Shown one piece after another: positions 58,811-64,000 of a stretch of DNA of 64,000 bases. This DNA is from Manihot esculenta (Eukaryota > Streptophyta > Magnoliopsida > Malpighiales > Euphorbiaceae). The translations under genes were made by a program, and so were the position numbers. The notes beneath the pieces are model-generated. The model was not told where the DNA came from. It saw nothing but the letters and a program-made list of their open reading frames with translations, and did no database searches. Location: positions 28,018,716 through 28,082,715 of the forward strand of contig NC_035176.2 of assembly GCF_001659605.2 (NCBI RefSeq), read 5' to 3'. The first letter of the stretch is position 1. The number at the start of each line of letters is the position of its first letter.

Positions 58811-59279
58811 TTTAATAATTTATAAAAAAAATTATTATTCAATTTATTTTGTTATTGGTCATAAAAACTAAATAGTATGAATACATAAATTTATATATAC
58901 TTAGATAATATGTATAGTTAAAATTATAGAATTAAATAATATAAATATTTAAAATAGATTGATAGAATTTTTTACAAAATAATTAAAGTTTGATTTTATA
59001 AGATTAAAAAAAAAACATTTTAACTGTGTGAATTTCAAATAAAAATGAAGTAATGAATTTTTTTAAAATTTAGAGATTTAATAATAATTTTTCTTACAAA
59101 ATTTACCGAAATGCTCTAGATAATTTAAAATTTTTGGGTGGCTCTAACGTAGGTCCGTCAATGATACTAAACTATAATATGATACATTCTATTTCTCGAG
59201 AGAATAATATATTTAAGCGTTCGAATAAATTATTATAATTTATTTATGTACATCCCTTGAAAGGGTGGGAGGAATCCAT

Positions 59280-60190
59280 GGTTTTAGTTAGTGAGAGTCG
59301 TCCCACACCTGAAACAAAGCAGGAGGTGACCAGGTGGAGCGGCAGCAAAAAGAGGTCCTGAACCTCAGATGAAGGAATGAGAGTTGAGAGAAAACTCTCT
59401 GGACTGAACTAGAGAGAGTTGGGAACTCCTGAATCTCGCACATTCTATTGATGTTGATGTCTCTCAACCTGCTAAGACTTTAGTTGATGGGAGTCCAAAC
59501 CCGCTTACGATCAATTAGTCCTCGGATGGTTTTCTGCTCTATGTCTGAAATCTTATTGCAATAGATTATAATCAGTCTCCACACTGCCCCTAAAGCTTGG
59601 CAGAAATTGTCTTCCACCTTTTGCTTTGGGTTCTAGAACTCAAATGTAACAGTTGAGAAAGCAATTGAAGCATCGTTGATCAGTTAGCTGCTCTTGCAGT
59701 GTCCCATTATTGAAGAAGTGCTTGTCAGTTTACTTTAGAAGGCCTTGGTTCCATGTACGTCCTTGCTATTTATTGCTTAGTGAGGAATCTCCGTCAAAGT
59801 TTGAATCTCAGACGGTGGATATCTGTTCCACCCGCTGCCCAGTTGGCTACCACGTCTCCATCTACTCGCGGTTCTCGATCAAACAGATGCGTGAGGTCGT
59901 GGCAAATGCTTCGCCTTTGACCACTACTGTTTGCTGTAATTGTGAAGGATTTACGCATCTTGCTAGGCAGTGTCCCGCTCCTCAATCTGTTGTCCAGCAC
60001 TCAAATTAGAACAATAATCCAAAACCTTATTCCAACTTTGCCTCTAAATCTACCACGCAAATGCAGCCATGGGCCATTGATTCGGGTATAAGATTTTTAC
60101 CAACTGCTCACAATGGCAACACCAATCCCACCACCTATCGTGGTCTCATGGATCCCCCAGTTATTAATAATAATGCTTTTCACAATGGAT
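59280..60190 (+). pseudogene. Copia-type gag/protease relic
   Basis: A short frame at 59710-60009 contains the retroviral zinc knuckle CCNCEGFTHLARQC (CX2CX4HX4C). After a stop the reading resumes with WAIDSGI (about 60072-60092), a decayed protease active-site motif of the Copia WxxDSGAT type. Upstream 59280-59700 probably belongs to the same element but shows no clear domain. No LTRs, integrase or RT were found, so it is an isolated fragment. Confidence 0.5.
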
Positions 60191-60690
60191 AATAAAAGAA
60201 TGGATAATATTCTTAATAACCCCGTATAATCTACTTTCTCTTTTTTGCTCCAATTTATTTTAATTCAATTTTTTTCTATTAATTTTTTTTTTATATTTTA
60301 TCAAAATTCATTTAAAATCTTTTCTTACAAAATAAAATAAATCATGTTAAATTTTTAACACCTGAATATGAATTTTAAATTTGCCCAGCGATTTTACACA
60401 ATACGAACCGATACTCAAATTACCATCTCCATGTGGAACTGTGGATGGGATTATTATCCCTTGATATTTACAATATCGGTATTATAAGTTAAAAAGGAAT
60501 ACAGGGAAAAAAAATCCTGACTACACTTTAATGAATGCCCTCGCTATTTATACATCATATATATTTTTTAACCCTATTTCCTATTTCTAGTGTGTCGACC
60601 ACTTTCCTAAAACTCTTAGAATTCTAAGGATACAAAACAAGAACAAAAAGGCAACTCCTAAGTGTAGAATGTTTTTTGACATATATAAAA
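60191..60690. other. Probable 3' UTR and flank of the membrane-protein gene
   Basis: AT-rich sequence between the Copia relic and the stop codon at 60691-60693. The part next to the stop is likely the 3' UTR of the minus-strand gene. No separate gene is seen. Confidence 0.45.
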
Positions 60691-63600
60691 TCATGACTGC
60701 CAGAAGAGCTCAAAATCGTTACTGTACAGTGATCGGTCTTGAATCTCCAAATTTGCAACATGCCAATTAATGAGTTGCGATTGTAAAATTTTACAAACCA
60801 CCAGTCCAACTGGAAATATCCACCATTCGCTTTCATCCCTGCACCACCAACCACCAGTGAAATAAATAGGTTGCTTATCTACACTAATGTTGGTTTTCCA
60901 AAATTCACAACTTTCTTGAAAGCAGCTAAAGAATAAACTCACATGCTGATATTCCACGGCTGAAACGGAAACTTTTTACTTGACGACGATTGGTTGCGAT
61001 AGTGAACAAATCCACAAAGAAAAGCAACGACCTAGCAGAAGGACAAGGGAAAATGGTTCAATTCAAAAGGCAAAAAAATAAATCACAATTTTTTGACATA
61101 TAACTACATGAACAATAATTTGATAACTTGTTTGACGCAATACATGGATAGAGCATGTCTAAACTGTAAAACAGCAACTTACAACATTAATCATGGACGT
61201 AATATTCCACAAAGCATAGATACGTGCAAGACCAGCAGAACGCCTCGGCCCATGACTGAATAAAGCATTGATTCCAGCAGGAAATGGCAGAAGAATACCA
61301 AGGGGTAAAATAAACAAAACAAGAAAGACGTCTACCAATGAAATTGAATACAACTGGAGCAAAGTAAGCAGTACTAAACTAAAATCTCCTAGAAGTAGCA
61401 TTGAGATGACCAAACCAACAAGATCCTACAAGAACGAAATAAAAAATGCATGAGAGAGATTAAATTGCTAGTATACTTCCAACTACAAAATTAGTAATAA
61501 ACTAATAAGCTCATAATGCTTTGAGAGATACCTGGTGGCCAACAGGTTTAGTATTATGAAGTATGAAAGAGAGAAGACAAAATATATCTCTCTTCTCTAC
61601 AAGCATTTGTAAAGTGTTAGAATCCATACTCCCCCCATAACTCTTTTTCCGCCTCATAATACTTCCACTGTTTCTGGGGCCTTCGCTTGATAGTGTATCT
61701 ACTCTTAAATGACCAGATGGATTTCCTCTCTGGGCACCCTTCATACTGATAAACAAGGGGTAGAAGAAAATCAGGCCAAATTCCAACGAACATCAAATAT
61801 ATGTGCACATGCATATGCATAAATGTCTATAAATATAGGTACCATACTTGATGGACATACAAGACTGGTGGTGACTATTTACGAGGCCAAAAACAAAAAG
61901 CGTAACAGACTAAATGGCAACTATACTTGAGTACACATGAAAAACCATTACCGTGACTCTTGTTCAGTTTGCTTACTGCCATCAATGCGTTCCACAGCTT
62001 CTCCTTCTGCAGCATGAACCAAGAGTCCATACTGGCAATAACCACAAGCTGTAGCCTGAAACCATGCAAGATCAACATGTATTCCATGGATTCTCAAAGC
62101 AGGATTAGCATGAGTTTCAAGCCATCTAATGACAGATTGAAACGTTACTCTTAGCCGCCCACGACGAACTAGGCGCAGTTGTGCATTCAAACCAGCCACC
62201 ATTCGGTACCAAGTGGTAGGAGGGACCATCTGTATGCCAGAAGAAAAATTAAATTAATATTATTTAGCAACATATGACGTTGGTAAAGTTGAATATTTTG
62301 CTGTTATAAGTCCTAAAAAATAGGGCAGGCCTAAGTCACACCCAAAAGTCAGCTCAAGGGGGGAGAGCACGCAAGGCTCTATAAGGGACACATTACCTCT
62401 TTAAGTCCAAATCAATATTGGAATTTAACAGTAAGAAAATAGACCTCAGCCTAACTCATCTCTAAAACCTAGCTCAAGAGAAAAAGGATTGCCCGAATTT
62501 TTATAAAGGGTAAATTACATGCAACACCTAGCTGAAGTGGGATAATATACCCACCTCACACTAGGATAACACATGGTGTGTGAAACACTCATGCAAGACT
62601 ACACACTCCAATACCATGATAAGCAAGCCTAGTTCACAATCAAAAGCTAGTTCAAGGGAGAGGCACATCACCCATGTGCCTAAAGGATATGGGATACTTA
62701 ACATCCCTAAACTTTAAGCTGGAATATAAAACAAACTTGAGTGAAATCAGATAACAAACCTGGCTCATAAGGCTAGTAAGAATATTATCACTTTGAATTG
62801 AGAAAGGAGCCATGTAACTTCCATCACCTCCAAAAATTATAGACATTGGAAATCGTTGATGCAAGCGAGGAGGAAGATTTGTTCTCTTCTCATCTCCGCC
62901 AAGGAAGAAGTCCAAATATCCAAGCATCAAGTCAGGAGTTGCAGCTACCTACAGTAATAAAAAGACAAGAATTTCAAGCTCGTCATACATGTCTAAATAT
63001 CATAGTCCTTTGCCACATCACAAGGTTTTAGTTTTTGTAGAGATGCATACAGAATCATCACCATCTTAATCTCTAATAAAATTTCATATGTACAGCAATT
63101 AAAATTACCATCCACAAATTACTATTATTTTATTTACAGGAAAGACAACAGTCAAAACACGATGGCTGGGACATCATGCAATAAAATTTAAAGTGGTACT
63201 AAACATGGAAAAAGATAAAAATAAAATAACATGGCTCAATACAGGCAAGCAACCATAAAAGCTCACTAAAAAAAATTAGCTTTTGAAACTTACCCAAACA
63301 CAGAAAAAGAAGAAAGAAATAAAAGATGAATATGTTCTAGGAAACAGAGATAGATTCACATAGCTAATCCAATTCAATCCACTTAGAATAAAAACAATTT
63401 ACTTGTGATCAGATAAGTGATGAAATATGAGATACCAATCATTTTCTCGTATACAAGCATTTAATATTCTTGTGTTTATCATCAAAACAAAGGATCTTGC
63501 TTATACTAATACGAATCAACAACAAAGACACTTGACATATCATGCACATAAAAATATTTAAAGACACCTACAAGGGGAAAAAGGAAGAGCAAAGGAGGCA

Positions 63601-63983
63601 GAAAATTCTACAACCTGGACGCGAACAACAATTAATTTATTATGAACAACATAAATGTTGGGACTGAGAAGAAAAAGGACAACCATGCCACAAGCATTCA
63701 GTTAAACACAACCTAAAAAACCAGACCAAATGCTTAAAGAATACAAACCTTAAGCCCTTCATAAAGAGCTCGTGAACGACAAGAACGTAAACAAGCATGA
63801 TCATACTCTGATCGAACAAACTCACGCAATCTTTGCAATTTGATTCTCCGGCGCCATTGTTGCCATGACCATGCAAGGGGATACAACAGAACAGAAAGAA
63901 TACTGTATATTGCACCTTCCCACCATTGATAAGCAGTTATAGAATTAATCTCATCCACAAATGTATTGTATGCACTCTCATAT
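60691..63983 (-). CDS. Large glycine-rich-type membrane protein, C-terminal part (gene continues off the right edge)
   Basis: Seven in-frame exons: 63983-63749, 62948-62760, 62229-61952, 61745-61532, 61425-61183, 61031-60943, 60838-60691, together about 465 codons ending FELFWQS. I believe it is the C-terminus of the plant family represented by Arabidopsis At5g11700, At5g47020 and At4g32920, large proteins labelled glycine-rich or given misleading names; function is unknown. Exon 61425-61183 encodes several hydrophobic helices (VISMLLLGDFSLVLL, VDVFLVLFILPLGILL), and the first exon has another (IYSILSVLLYPLAW). The end is a conserved-looking soluble tail rich in Trp (SEWWIFP, NWHVANLEIQD). 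The family call is from memory; the gene model is well supported by reading-frame continuity over all junctions. Confidence 0.8.
62325..62745. repeat. Internally repeated insert in an intron of the membrane-protein gene
   Basis: Three related blocks, each with an AACTCA/AAGTCAC start, AAAAG(T/C)(C/T)AG(C/T)TCAAG and GAG.GCA, lie near 62331, 62453 and 62630. The composition differs from the rest of the intron. It resembles a common plant intergenic repeat type but I cannot name the family. Confidence 0.35.
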
Positions 63984-64000
63984 CTGCATGTTAAAATAAA

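Larger units (their letters stand above)
49795..59097. repeat. Foldback MITE split by the Tat-like retrotransposon
   Basis: The left arm (49795-49906, AAGAGAATTATTATTAAG...) and right arm (58811-59097, ending TTTAATAATAATTTTTCTTA) are inverted repeats of each other over roughly 90 bp or more. The 8.9-kb Gypsy element sits between them. Removing it and one TTTAN target copy rejoins a single foldback element of about 400 bp. Confidence 0.5.

Noticed and set aside
59710..60009. Cellular CCHC zinc-finger gene
   Set aside because: The knuckle is followed by a decayed protease motif WAIDSG and no splice structure; it is a Copia gag relic.

Overview
The window is a plant nuclear chromosome segment. 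It is very AT-rich between genes, has many short exons separated by GT-AG introns, and is densely packed with LTR retrotransposons and small DNA transposons. The proteins are those of a eudicot. The repeat style (long LTRs with GC-rich palindromes, CGGTT-rich hAT-type MITEs) reminds me of Euphorbiaceae such as cassava, Jatropha or Hevea, but that family call is inference. I see no prokaryotic, organellar or CRISPR-like content.

Five cellular genes are supported. (1) A carotenoid cleavage dioxygenase of the CCD1-like group on + (13262-22797, 12 exons, 603 aa), with a decayed Copia element in intron 9. (2) An ATP-dependent 6-phosphofructokinase on + (25547-37298, 13 exons, 481 aa); intron 7 carries a fresh 7.3-kb Ty3/Gypsy element in antisense. 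(3) An alpha-type Aurora kinase on - (42804-39585, 9 exons, 293 aa). (4) A single-exon oleosin on + (46734-47186, 150 aa). (5) The last seven coding exons of a large multi-pass membrane protein on -, running off the right edge (63983-60691).

Mobile DNA by region: 4.06-8.0 kb is a Copia relic split by a 2.15-kb solo LTR. 15.7-21.75 kb is a Copia element in CCD intron 9 that also holds a TRIM-like element and a foldback relic. 27738-35040 is a complete Ty3/Gypsy element of the CRM type: two 876-bp LTRs with no difference seen by eye, a TAACT target duplication, and an uninterrupted gag-pol ORF whose end lies inside the 3' LTR. 49907-58810 is a minus-oriented, non-autonomous Tat-like Gypsy element without pol; it carries an antisense ORF relic and two tandem-repeat arrays, and one of its LTRs is hit by a hAT-type MITE. 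A degenerate gag/protease relic lies at 59.7-60.2 kb. Three hAT-MITE copies in different states of C-to-T decay and three tRNA-derived SINE-like relics are scattered between genes.

The cellular genes do not form a pathway; their adjacency looks incidental. The main biology is nested insertion history and how two housekeeping or metabolic genes tolerate multi-kilobase insertions in introns with reading frames and splice sites intact. I found no convincing undescribed multi-gene system. The best leads are the CRM element, the Tat-like antisense ORF with its arrays, and the TRIM-like element.
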